Assembly (NCBI GenBank): GCA_964429005.1
Contig: CAYSAJ010000021.1
Coordinates: 1 to 28,066, forward strand
Length of the DNA stretch: 28,066 bases
Direction: 5' to 3'
DNA from: JACRBE01 sp964429005
GTDB lineage: Bacteria; Chlamydiota; Chlamydiia; Chlamydiales; JACRBE01
The notes below the pieces were generated by a model. That model searched no databases, had not been told where the DNA came from, and was given only the letters and a program-made list of their open reading frames with translations. A program made the position numbers and the translations under genes. Shown here piece after piece: positions 1-7,268 of the stretch. How positions within the stretch are numbered: position 1 is the stretch's first letter; each line of letters begins with the position of its first letter.

Positions 1-2
1 TA

Positions 3-494
3 CCTCCTGCGTATAAAGCTTTAGGAGACTCATTTAAAGAAATTGGAATCCATCTAGATTGTAGACCGAGCTCATTATTTTATGAGAAAAAAAATGTAGG
101 AGAGCGGAGCTGTGCTTCTCTATATCCTGCCTACAATATAATAAGAGCTCCTATCATCGTCAATCAAGAGCCAGGCATTTTTGTTGTGATGATCAGAGTC
201 GAAGATCAAGCAACGGCTCGCAGAGATAGATTTTGCATCCTCATTAAACAAGTAGATGTTGGTGCTGAAGGTGAAGTTTCTGAAGAAGTGAGAAGCAAAC
301 CTCAATTCTACATCCAACTGCCCGGAAGTGATCCTTCAGAAGGGGATCAAATTTTTTTGGTGAATGAAGAAGGATTAAGCAAATTTCTTGAAGAAATCAG
401 TGATGTGGAAATGGGAGCTAAATCCATTCTTCTCCTATCAGGAGAAGAAAAGGATATTGGCTACCAATTTATCATTCCTTCTACAAATTACTAA
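3..494 (+). CDS. 3' end of an unrecognised protein (5' truncated by window edge)
   Basis: The frame is open without a stop from base 3 to the TAA at 492-494, giving at least 163 residues, so the gene starts outside the window. The internal ATG at 186 is not the real start, because the frame upstream of it is open and protein-like (for example the stretch reading LYPAYNIIRAPIIV). The product is soluble-looking and acidic towards its C-terminus, with no membrane segment or recognisable catalytic motif. Its stop overlaps by 4 nt the stop of the convergent kinase gene, and no terminator separates them. I do not recognise the family. Given the kinases next door it could be another host-directed protein, but nothing in the sequence shows that. 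Confidence 0.75.
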   Translation, partial: PPAYKALGDSFKEIGIHLDCRPSSLFYEKKNVGERSCASLYPAYNIIRAPIIVNQEPGIFVVMIRVEDQATARRDRFCILIKQVDVGAEGEVSEEVRSKPQFYIQLPGSDPSEGDQIFLVNEEGLSKFLEEISDVEMGAKSILLLSGEEKDIGYQFIIPSTNY

Positions 495-2392
495 ACCGAA
501 TCCGTAGAAGAATAACGTGCTGGAGGAAGAGCTACAAAGATCGCTTCATCAGGATGTGGAGTCTCTACTCCCGCCCCAGCAGCTGCAGGAGTCGGTTCTG
601 GAGAGGCGCCCACAGCAGGAGAAACAGTTGTCGGGTCAGGTGTTGTAGTTGCCCCAGCTGAAGTAGGAGTAGTAGGATCAGGTGTTCGAGGAGATCTTCG
701 CCCAGTTGGCATAGGCCCACGAATTGCCTCTAGTCTAGCTTTAATCGAAGCCAGCTGTGCTAGGATTAATGGATAAGTAGATGAGGAATTATTGTATTCA
801 TAATTAAATATTATCTTCACACCTATTCTTCTAATAGGTGTCTGAGTTAGAGATGTCATCTCTGTTGCCATGCTTGTAAGATCAGTTTTAGTTGCCTCTA
901 AAGCTGTTCGAATTTCATCATACTCAGCCCCACTTGGAATTTTTGCAAGAAGCTGATTGAGGAAAGGGATGCCTACTTGATAGATAGTCATTCCTAAAGC
1001 ATAAATATCAGATTGCTCACTGCGAATCTTTCCAGGAATAAAATAACCAAGTGTTCCCGCCCTCGCAAAATCTCCACGCGCCGCTTCAGCTTTGGTGCAA
1101 ACGAAGTCGAGATCGTTGACTCGAGCTGTATACTTAGGTCCATCTTCTGTCATTTCCCGCTGCACAAGGATATTTGCTGGCTTGATATCATTGTGTACAT
1201 ATCCTTTGCTATCAATATGAGCGGAGCCTCTAACAGTATCTTCAAAAAGAGAAAAAAGAATGACTCCAAGATGAGCTGTTTCTTTTTTAATATCTTCCAT
1301 ACGTGAAGGAATTAATGTTTTCACTGTATCAGGGAGTGAGGTCATGACGGGCATGAGTATAATAGGAAGGAGTTCATCACCAGATAGTGTGGAAGCTCGT
1401 CTCTCAATCACTCCAGCTGGAGTTACAACATTAGGGTGAGCAAGTTCTTCAGCGATTCGAATTCCTCTACGCACGTCAGCAAGGCGGGTGGCATCTGAGC
1501 GAATGCCTGTTGTTTTTCGCGGCAAAGCCTTTGCTGAATTCATTAATTCCTTGGGATAATCAATATGTGAAAGGACTTTAAAAGTAACCTTTTTAATACC
1601 ACCCTCAATAGGCTTTGTTTTGGGGATTGAATAGACAACTCCGCCATTAGATAAAATCGTCACTGACATGTTAAATTGAATTCCACTGGTTTTGCTAATA
1701 AAACTTAAGTAGGGACTCATTTTACCAGAGACTTTCATTTGATCAGGTTTTTCTCCGGAATGGGCATCAAACTTGGTTTTTAAATAATTTTTGACTTGGA
1801 TCATTCGAGGGATCATTGTGGTAATCATCTCAGACAAATCCTTAGTGGAAAGGCCTGACCAAATTTCAGGATATTCAGATAAAATTTTTGTGAGTGCAGC
1901 GCACTCTTCTTCATCAACAGGTGTTTCAAAAAGAGGGCCTATTTTTTCCCCTTCTGTAGCTGTTAATCCTTCTATTTTGGGTCTACTGGTTTCTGGAATC
2001 GTGGTATGAACTAAAACACTGCCAGATAGACCGATTTCACAATGACTAATCGAGCCTGGAGCCCCTCTAAATTCAGGAACAAAGCGAACTCGGCTTGGAT
2101 CAAATCTGTGGCCCGGTTGAAGAAGAGTCTCTGAATGAAAATCTACACGGGTTGTCGTATGGCGTCCAACTGCCGCTTTTACTCTGCCTCCAAAAGTGGC
2201 CGGTGTGGCAAAGCTTGATACTGTTCCAGCGAGGGTAATTTTTCTTCCCTGACCCGGTTTTGGGATTTCTGAGGCTGGATGTACTTCATAACCCTCTTCA
2301 TTTAGAACATAAACAACCCTCTTGGTGGTATCTAAGTCCATCCTGAAAACAGGTGATTCAGTAGTTGAAGAAGATGCTGTAATAGCAGTCAT
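491..2392 (-). CDS. Divergent Ser/Thr protein kinase or pseudokinase with Pro/Thr-rich tail
   Basis: A 633-aa protein. Residues 1-250 match nothing I recognise. A protein-kinase fold follows at about 250-490: a possible beta3 lysine (K272), a helix-C glutamate (E315 or E316) before AHPNVV, the catalytic-loop motif YVHNDIKPANIL (H400, N401, D402, K404, N407), and a metal-binding motif reading DLD (427-429) in place of DFG. The activation segment has GTLGY (446-450) but IPG where APE is usual, then SDIYALGMTIY (helix F, 461-471). The HRD Asp, catalytic-loop Lys and Asn, and first Asp of DFG are kept, so activity is possible; the lost Gly and APE Glu argue for weak or regulatory function. Residues 560-615 are rich in Pro, Thr and Ala, with TPDPTT twice, and look disordered. 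There is no signal peptide or membrane segment. The gene is divergent from the GNAT gene across an AT-rich spacer. Confidence 0.85.
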   Translation of the reverse strand: MTAITASSSTTESPVFRMDLDTTKRVVYVLNEEGYEVHPASEIPKPGQGRKITLAGTVSSFATPATFGGRVKAAVGRHTTTRVDFHSETLLQPGHRFDPSRVRFVPEFRGAPGSISHCEIGLSGSVLVHTTIPETSRPKIEGLTATEGEKIGPLFETPVDEEECAALTKILSEYPEIWSGLSTKDLSEMITTMIPRMIQVKNYLKTKFDAHSGEKPDQMKVSGKMSPYLSFISKTSGIQFNMSVTILSNGGVVYSIPKTKPIEGGIKKVTFKVLSHIDYPKELMNSAKALPRKTTGIRSDATRLADVRRGIRIAEELAHPNVVTPAGVIERRASTLSGDELLPIILMPVMTSLPDTVKTLIPSRMEDIKKETAHLGVILFSLFEDTVRGSAHIDSKGYVHNDIKPANILVQREMTEDGPKYTARVNDLDFVCTKAEAARGDFARAGTLGYFIPGKIRSEQSDIYALGMTIYQVGIPFLNQLLAKIPSGAEYDEIRTALEATKTDLTSMATEMTSLTQTPIRRIGVKIIFNYEYNNSSSTYPLILAQLASIKARLEAIRGPMPTGRRSPRTPDPTTPTSAGATTTPDPTTVSPAVGASPEPTPAAAGAGVETPHPDEAIFVALPPARYSSTDSV

Positions 2393-2424
2393 AATAATCT
2401 CTAATTTTTAATATTAATAAATAT

Positions 2425-2433
2425 ATTATATCA
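2425..2433 (-). promoter_or_regulatory. Candidate extended -10 promoter of the divergent kinase
   Basis: On the minus strand this reads TGATATAAT, a consensus -10 hexamer preceded by TGN. It would start transcription about 25 nt upstream of the kinase ATG. No convincing -35 lies at 17 nt. The surroundings are almost pure A/T, so a chance match is possible. Confidence 0.4.
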
Positions 2434-2450
2434 AATTAAAAATTTAATTT
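2433..2450. repeat. AT-only inverted repeat in the divergent promoter region
   Basis: AAATTAAA and TTTAATTT form perfect 8-bp arms separated by 2 nt, overlapping the edge of the candidate kinase promoter. It lies between the divergent kinase and GNAT genes. It could be an operator or simply reflect base composition; the whole 2393-2503 spacer is extremely AT-rich. Confidence 0.25.
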
Positions 2451-2572
2451 TTATTAAAACTATATTAACTAATAATCTTTTTTATATTTAAGCGGCTTAA
2501 GATGTGCTTATTAAAAATATTAACTTCAATAAGTTGCTTAGGATAAGATCCCTATATGTGAACGAGGTGTTT

Positions 2573-3169
2573 ATGGGAAAAAGGGGCTACTTTTTGGTTT
2601 TTATGAGCTTTATTGGGTTCTCTTCAATACAAGCACATTCTCAAGTTGTTGTTAATAAATCTCTTAGTGTTTTATTAGTTGATAAAACCCAAGCAAGGAG
2701 CCTTCTTGTTAGAAGCTTCATGGAAGGGTATAAGGATGTGCCTCTTAAACAGCTAAATCCCGAGTTTGAATCAAGGCAGGATGTCAGACGTTATTATGAG
2801 GCCTATTTTGAGAGTGAGCTTACTCATTTTAAAAAGGGGAGCCTCATTTGGCTTGAGGCTTTTCAAGGAGATAAGCTAGTGGGCTGGGCTACATTCGAGG
2901 TTGAAAATAGCAAAATAGCCTACATGAACCTTCTCGTCGTTGATCCATCCTACCAGGGGAAGGGAATAGGGAAACTTCTTACTTTTTCTATACTTAGAGA
3001 GGATCTTTTTCCCTCTGTAGATGAGATTCGTGTACTCCTTCGGAAGGTGAATCAAAAGGGGAGAAAATTCTATGAGAAAATAGGTTTTAAAGATTTCACC
3101 TTGGAGAGAAAAGATCATTTTGTCGATATGAGCCTACTTTCAGGGCTTAGATGGCAAAAGAATATTTAA
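2573..3169 (+). CDS. GNAT-family N-acetyltransferase with N-terminal export signal
   Basis: With the ATG at 2573 the protein has 198 residues. This start is preferred over the in-frame ATG at 2504 because CGAGG sits 5 nt upstream and because it yields a classic Sec signal: basic MGKR, a hydrophobic core at about 6-18, and an Ala-type cleavage site after IQA (residue 21). The mature part is a GNAT fold: motif A spans about 118-135 with the acetyl-CoA pyrophosphate loop QGKGIG (128-133), and motif B reads GRKFYEKIGF (163-172). GNAT enzymes transfer the acetyl group of acetyl-CoA to amines. A signal peptide is unusual, since acetyl-CoA is cytoplasmic, unless the protein acts in the host compartment. 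The substrate cannot be read from the sequence. If 2504 were the start, the hydrophobic segment would be internal (residues 29-41) and act as an anchor. Confidence 0.85.
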   Translation: MGKRGYFLVFMSFIGFSSIQAHSQVVVNKSLSVLLVDKTQARSLLVRSFMEGYKDVPLKQLNPEFESRQDVRRYYEAYFESELTHFKKGSLIWLEAFQGDKLVGWATFEVENSKIAYMNLLVVDPSYQGKGIGKLLTFSILREDLFPSVDEIRVLLRKVNQKGRKFYEKIGFKDFTLERKDHFVDMSLLSGLRWQKNI

Positions 3170-3243
3170 AATTTTTTACATCAAATGAACATAAGAAATT
3201 ATCCTCATTTTATCTCTTATTTGATAAACTATTCCGCCCAATT

Positions 3244-3248
3244 AGGAG
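3244..3248 (+). promoter_or_regulatory. Strong ribosome binding site of the first tandem kinase
   Basis: AGGAG lies 6 nt before the ATG at 3255 and fixes that start over the second in-frame ATG two codons on. Confidence 0.6.
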
Positions 3249-3254
3249 CAATTT

Positions 3255-4445
3255 ATGAGCATGAGTATTGCAGCTGGTGCAGGATATACAGCAGCCTTAG
3301 CTGATTTGCAGAGTCAATCCCTAGCCCTACTTGACCAAGTTCCTGGGGCATTGGAGGCCTATCCAGCTGCAGTAGCTATGAATTCAGCGGCCTCTGATCT
3401 CTATACTAGAGCTAGAATTCTAAAAAATTCGATGAGGTTTGAAGCTCTCGATGAGGGTGTGAGAAATTCATTCATAGACAAGGTGAGAAGAATCCAAAAT
3501 GGATTGAGTCTTCTCTCTCATTTATCTACCTTTTTTCTACAACTAGCGGAAAGCATAGAGATGGATGCTGAAGGATTTTTCCCTATGAGGATGGATAGAA
3601 TCACTCTGCTGGCTAGAGAGCTCATTGAGTACAGACCCGTCTACCGCTCACCTCTTTACCCCGAAAAAGGAATTTTCTGCCTAAAATATGGCCGTGACAA
3701 GTCGATTGTCGATGTAGTCAAGGGGAAGTATCCTACAGATGAGGATTATAATCTTGTTCAAGAGGAAGCGGGAGTTCATACGCTTGCCCTTGCAGAAGGA
3801 GCCTCAACAGTCCATCCTTTGAGCTGGGTTTCTCCTTTTTGTCTTGCGACACCAAGATTTGAAACAACTTTCCTTGACGTTCTTGAAGATGAATCTACCC
3901 GAGCAAGGTTGTTGACTCCTCCTTTAGTTTACAAAGTTATTAAGAGCTTAGTAAACATCTTAAGAGAGTTACAAGAAAGAGGGATCGTTCACTCAGATTT
4001 GAAACCTGCAAATCTTCGCTTTTCTTATGAAGACCAAGCTTTGACTGTGTTTGACTTTGGTCTAGGTCGTCTTGTTGGAGAATCTGGATGTGCTGGATCT
4101 ATGGGATATGCCTCTCCTGAGAGTTACAAACCTGACTATGTAGTAGATCCTGCGCAAGATGTTTGGTCTTTAGGAATGATCATTTATGAAATGTTTTCAG
4201 GGGGAAATGACCCTTTAAATCTTTATGCAGACGTACAGGAGATGGATGTTTCAAGTGGTGATGAATATAGAGAATACGGAGCCCTTTGGGATGAGGTTTC
4301 TCAATCAGAGCTTGATGCAGAAATTGACAAGTGGATCAAAGATCCTGCTATTAATACCCTTGCAAAAGGGATGTTAAAACTAGATCCTGAAACTAGAATT
4401 ACACTTCCAGAAGTTATATCATATCCGTTTATGAGTGGGGTCTAA
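3255..4445 (+). CDS. Ser/Thr protein kinase (tandem paralogue 1)
   Basis: 396 aa. An N-terminal alpha-helical region (about 1-125) is shared with the next gene, including KVRRIQNGL (76-84). A kinase domain follows at about 135-395: likely beta3 lysine K156, helix-C glutamate E170 or E171, catalytic loop IVHSDLKPANL (H246, D248, K250, N253), an intact DFG (D267-G269), GSMGYASPE (APE Glu E289) and DVWSLG (302-307). All catalytic residues except a glycine-rich loop are visible, so it should be an active kinase. The hinge reads LKLDPETRI, as in eukaryotic kinases. There is no membrane segment or extracellular sensor domain, unlike the receptor-type PknB/PknD family. It is co-transcribed with the paralogue 5 nt downstream. 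Delivery to the host is plausible for a cytosolic chlamydial kinase but is inference. Confidence 0.93.
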   Translation: MSMSIAAGAGYTAALADLQSQSLALLDQVPGALEAYPAAVAMNSAASDLYTRARILKNSMRFEALDEGVRNSFIDKVRRIQNGLSLLSHLSTFFLQLAESIEMDAEGFFPMRMDRITLLARELIEYRPVYRSPLYPEKGIFCLKYGRDKSIVDVVKGKYPTDEDYNLVQEEAGVHTLALAEGASTVHPLSWVSPFCLATPRFETTFLDVLEDESTRARLLTPPLVYKVIKSLVNILRELQERGIVHSDLKPANLRFSYEDQALTVFDFGLGRLVGESGCAGSMGYASPESYKPDYVVDPAQDVWSLGMIIYEMFSGGNDPLNLYADVQEMDVSSGDEYREYGALWDEVSQSELDAEIDKWIKDPAINTLAKGMLKLDPETRITLPEVISYPFMSGV

Positions 4446-4450
4446 TTTTC

Positions 4451-5632
4451 ATGGAATCAGTCTCTACAGTCCCTTTTAACTCTGCATCCCTTGAATCATT
4501 ACAATCAGACTCTTTAAGCGTCTTGCCTCGCATCCCGGATGTATATTCCAGGATAGAAGATGGATTGGCCATTCATGCAGATGCTGTTGCTCTCTATAAA
4601 AGAGCCAGAGACCTTAAAGCAGCGGTTCGTGCGATTGTAACTGATGAGACTGAGAAAACTTTATTAGTAGATCGTGTTAGAAGGATCCAAAACGGGCTCA
4701 ATCTTGTGATCAATATTCATCATTACTTAGCAGGAGTCGAAGCTCAAAGAAGAGAGAGTGATCCTTCAGTGTTTCCTGTTGCACTCCCTGTGAGAGTTCG
4801 TAAACTCGCTGAAAATCTGATGAGATTTAATCCTGTATATCGCAGAAGTCTAGATCCTAAAAGGGGGATCTTTTTCCTGAAGTATGAGGGAGCAGAAGAT
4901 GTCATAAAAACAGTCCGTCCACATGCCGCTGAATATGAATTAATTAAAGAAGAAATAGAAACCCATTTCATAGCGCAGGTTCCTGGCTTTCCTTTTGTCG
5001 TTCCGATGAGCTGGGTTTCTCCTTATTACATCTCTACCCCAAGATTTGCATCGACTTTATTTCATTACCTTAGGGGCAGCGAACAACAAATAGCTCTGCT
5101 AAATCCTCCCGTGCTTCAAAGAATGATTATGAGTCTTGTCGAAATTCTTCGACATCTTCAATCAAGAAGGCTCATTCATTGTGATATTAAACCTGAAAAT
5201 TTAGCGATTAATGAGGATGCAACTCTCAGAATTTTTGACTTTGGGATGGCCTGTAAGGTGGGTACTGAAGGATATTATGGAACAAATGGATATACACCCC
5301 CAGAATGCTATAAATATATTTATATCGCAGCCTATTCCCAAGATATATGGGCTGTAGGTTGGGTGATTTTATATACATTTTCAAGAAACTTTGATCCTTT
5401 TGATTATATGGGGAGTATTGATGAAAGGGGAATTACAGGAAGTAGACGCTTTACAGAATTTGGGAGATTGCTCGGCTGTCTATCCCAGCATCATATAGAT
5501 GCCCTAGTTGACGATTGGATCACTCACCCTCCTCTCAATAATCTTGTAAAAGGGATGCTTCAACTCGAGCCTGCAGCAAGAATTTCTTTAGGCGCAATAT
5601 TCTCCCACCCTTATTTCAGCTCTGCTTTATGA
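4451..5632 (+). CDS. Ser/Thr protein kinase (tandem paralogue 2)
   Basis: 393 aa, collinear with the upstream kinase along its whole length: both have the RVRRIQNGL-type helix (75-83), the RFNPVYR segment before the domain, and a C-terminal HPYF/YPFM ending. Kinase motifs: probable beta3 K153, helix-C E167 or E168, LIHCDIKPENL (H243, D245, K247, N250), intact DFG (263-265), GYTPPE with the APE Glu at 285, and DIWAVG (298-303). It should therefore be catalytically competent. The divergence from the neighbour (GTNGYTPP against GSMGYASP in the activation segment) suggests different substrates after an old duplication. The 5-nt gap and a GGGG-rich ribosome site inside the end of the upstream gene suggest translational coupling. 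Confidence 0.93.
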   Translation: MESVSTVPFNSASLESLQSDSLSVLPRIPDVYSRIEDGLAIHADAVALYKRARDLKAAVRAIVTDETEKTLLVDRVRRIQNGLNLVINIHHYLAGVEAQRRESDPSVFPVALPVRVRKLAENLMRFNPVYRRSLDPKRGIFFLKYEGAEDVIKTVRPHAAEYELIKEEIETHFIAQVPGFPFVVPMSWVSPYYISTPRFASTLFHYLRGSEQQIALLNPPVLQRMIMSLVEILRHLQSRRLIHCDIKPENLAINEDATLRIFDFGMACKVGTEGYYGTNGYTPPECYKYIYIAAYSQDIWAVGWVILYTFSRNFDPFDYMGSIDERGITGSRRFTEFGRLLGCLSQHHIDALVDDWITHPPLNNLVKGMLQLEPAARISLGAIFSHPYFSSAL

Positions 5633-5670
5633 TCCTTCAGTTTTTTATCTTTATTTACTTTCAAATTAGC

Positions 5671-5676
5671 TATACT
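5671..5676 (+). promoter_or_regulatory. Candidate -10 element before the disordered-protein pair
   Basis: TATACT followed closely by CCC (5681-5683), with the ATG 21 nt further on. No clear -35 at the usual spacing. A second TATAAT at 5690-5695 is too close to the ATG to be a normal -10. The 72-nt spacer after the kinase operon suggests a separate transcript. Confidence 0.3.
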
Positions 5677-5704
5677 TTCTCCCTTAACTTATAATGGAAT
5701 CACT

Positions 5705-6133
5705 ATGAGCTCATTAACTGTTGCACCTTCCATTCCTTTTGCTGTCTCAGAGCCTCTTTTAAAGGCAATGAGCATCCAAAGAAAAGAGCTTACTCTTCAT
5801 ACTCCCGAGAAAAAACGTGCATTTATGATGGCCGTTTTTGAAGCTGCTCTCCGACCTTTACCCCCAACTGCCGCCCATAAAAATAGGGTACTAGTTCCTT
5901 TGTCTCCTGCTGGGCCTGTTGAACCATCATCTACAGAACTAGGAGTCAAAAGAGATAAACCTGATTTTGTTCCAAGGCATCTCGTAGAGTATACAGTTTC
6001 AGATATTGAAACTGATGAGGAAGTAGAAAGAGAAAAAAGCATTAAAAGAGCACCCCCCAAAAGAGGAGCTGGAGATATAGAGTCACTCACAGCTCTTTTT
6101 GAGAAGGCTGCTCTAACTTTCAAAAAACCTTAG
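5705..6133 (+). CDS. Small disordered protein, paralogue of the next gene
   Basis: 142 aa, unrecognised. The N-terminal half has a predicted helix (FMMAVFEAALRP, 40-51) and Pro/Ala-rich linkers. Residues 72-87 (VEPSSTELGVKRDKPD) resemble residues 64-79 of the next protein (IEPSTIGVGRKRKDRP). An acidic run (about 100-110, DIETDEEVERE) is followed by a basic run (KSIKRAPPKR, 111-120) and a C-terminal helix (ESLTALFEKAALTF). There is no signal peptide or membrane segment. The composition suits a largely unfolded secreted or regulatory protein. It is 13 nt upstream of its likely relative and 72 nt after the kinase pair. Confidence 0.75.
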   Translation: MSSLTVAPSIPFAVSEPLLKAMSIQRKELTLHTPEKKRAFMMAVFEAALRPLPPTAAHKNRVLVPLSPAGPVEPSSTELGVKRDKPDFVPRHLVEYTVSDIETDEEVEREKSIKRAPPKRGAGDIESLTALFEKAALTFKKP

Positions 6134-6146
6134 CAGGAATCATATT

Positions 6147-6761
6147 ATGAACACTTCTTCTGTTTCAGTTCCCACTTTTGCAGCAGCATCTTTGACATCT
6201 GCTCCATTAGAACCTAAAGAGAAACTTGCAGCTCCCCCACCAAGTGCTAAGGATTTTTTTCTGAGAGCGATTGAAGCTGCGAAAGCAAAGCCTGCAGCTC
6301 CAGCGGATTCTTTAGCCGGTCGTGAAATCACCGCTATAGAACCATCAACTATAGGAGTTGGAAGGAAAAGAAAAGATCGACCTATTCCTGAGGATGAAGG
6401 GGCTCTAGACCCTCAAAAAGCTGCTGAAGAAACTGGCTATGCGCCTCCTGGGCCTGCTAAACGAGATAGATCTGTTCCAGCTGGCCCCGCATTAACTGGG
6501 GTCGAAGTAAACCGTTTCCATCCACTAGTAGTGGGTCTTTCAAGCTTTACCTTGCCAGGTTCAGTTTTCGCTATAGCCGGAGTGGCTGGTACAGAAAAGG
6601 GAAGGGCTGATCTTTCTGCAACTCCTAAAGTCCCCGGCTCCACCATTATTGGTAGACTTCCAGCTATGATTGCTGCTGCAAAAGAAGCAAGCGAAGAGCA
6701 AGCAAAAGCTGCTGCAGCATCGAGCAGTGCAGAACTTGGTTTAGATGAACTTAGCTTATAG
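6147..6761 (+). CDS. Small disordered protein with basic NLS-like run, paralogue of the previous gene
   Basis: 204 aa, unrecognised. It is very rich in Ala, Pro, Lys and Glu. A short helix (FFLRAIEAAKAKPA, 37-50) is followed by the motif IEPSTIGVGRKRKDRP (64-79), matching in order and spacing the helix and motif of the previous gene. RKRKDR (73-78) resembles a classical monopartite nuclear localisation signal. A hydrophobic patch lies at 125-147 (FHPLVVGLSSFTLPGSVFA...), too polar for a clear membrane helix. The C-terminus is an Ala/Glu helix. It is probably co-transcribed with the previous gene and ends at the hairpin at 6765-6802. Function unknown. Confidence 0.75.
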   Translation: MNTSSVSVPTFAAASLTSAPLEPKEKLAAPPPSAKDFFLRAIEAAKAKPAAPADSLAGREITAIEPSTIGVGRKRKDRPIPEDEGALDPQKAAEETGYAPPGPAKRDRSVPAGPALTGVEVNRFHPLVVGLSSFTLPGSVFAIAGVAGTEKGRADLSATPKVPGSTIIGRLPAMIAAAKEASEEQAKAAAASSSAELGLDELSL

Positions 6762-6764
6762 AAA

Positions 6765-6802
6765 AATAAGAAGCGCTCTCATTAGGCAGGGCGCTTCTTA
6801 TT
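6765..6802. terminator. Bidirectional Rho-independent terminator
   Basis: Perfect 12-bp inverted arms AATAAGAAGCGC (6765-6776) and GCGCTTCTTATT (6791-6802) around a 14-nt loop. Read on the minus strand the stem is followed by TTTTT-C; on the plus strand the right arm itself ends in T-rich sequence. It lies between the convergent disordered-protein gene and DoxX-like gene and can serve both. Confidence 0.8.
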
Positions 6803-6809
6803 AAAAGTA

Positions 6810-7193
6810 CTATCGACGTGATAGGCTTAATGGCCCTGTACCAAAATAAGTAATAATCAGAGCTCCTCCAGCTAAAGAGAGGTTTTTCCAAAAGCAAAGC
6901 TCATGCATCATCGCATGGGTAAAATCTTTGACTTCCCAGTAGCGGTGCATCGCAAAGGCACTGGAAAGTAAAAAGAGGATCAAAAGCCAAGCTCCCAGCT
7001 TCCCTTTATATCCAAGCATAATGCTAAGACCTCCCAAGATCGCTAAAATCCCGCTAATAGGAACAAGGAGATAGGGCATTGGAATTTGAGCTTTTGCAGC
7101 TTGCTGGATGACATCAGAAGTGAAATGATCCATGCCTTTCAAGATAAAAAGCATGCTAAATAAAATCCTTCCAAGAAGTAAAACGTATTTCAT
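6810..7193 (-). CDS. DoxX-family integral membrane protein
   Basis: 127 aa with four membrane helices at about 3-20, 41-62, 66-83 and 102-118, the usual DoxX size and layout. DoxX-type features visible are the first-helix segment LGRILFSMLFILKGMDHF with an Asp-His pair after it, and GGLSIMLGYKGKLGAWLL around helices 2-3. DoxX-family proteins are inner-membrane proteins linked in some bacteria to quinone or thiol redox homeostasis; the specific role here is not readable. A weak AGAG ribosome site precedes the ATG. It is convergent with the disordered-protein operon and lies downstream of, and in the same direction as, the giant gene (75-nt gap), with no clear terminator between them. Confidence 0.85.
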   Translation of the reverse strand: MKYVLLLGRILFSMLFILKGMDHFTSDVIQQAAKAQIPMPYLLVPISGILAILGGLSIMLGYKGKLGAWLLILFLLSSAFAMHRYWEVKDFTHAMMHELCFWKNLSLAGGALIITYFGTGPLSLSRR

Positions 7194-7268
7194 AGTTTTT
7201 TCTCTTTAAAAATTAAGGGTGCACTCTTCCCCTATAATTTATGAGAAAATTTCTTGAAACACCTTTTT

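Noticed and set aside
186..494. A complete 102-codon gene beginning at ATG 186
   Set aside because: The same frame is open back to base 3 with protein-like sequence, so this is the tail of a longer gene.
1013..1306. Open frame on the plus strand opposite the 633-aa kinase
   Set aside because: It lies fully antisense to the kinase catalytic region, has no ribosome site, and its translation has no domain-like pattern.
2504..2572. ATG at 2504 as the start of the GNAT gene
   Set aside because: It has no ribosome site and would place the signal-peptide-like segment 24 residues inside the protein; the ATG at 2573 has CGAGG at good spacing.
5797..6331. Minus-strand open frames opposite the two disordered proteins
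   Set aside because: They are reverse shadows of Ala/Pro/Lys-rich codons. The plus-strand genes have better spacing and a shared motif.
7194..7268. Terminator after the giant gene
   Set aside because: Only A/T-rich imperfect inverted sequence is present, with no G/C stem followed by a T run.
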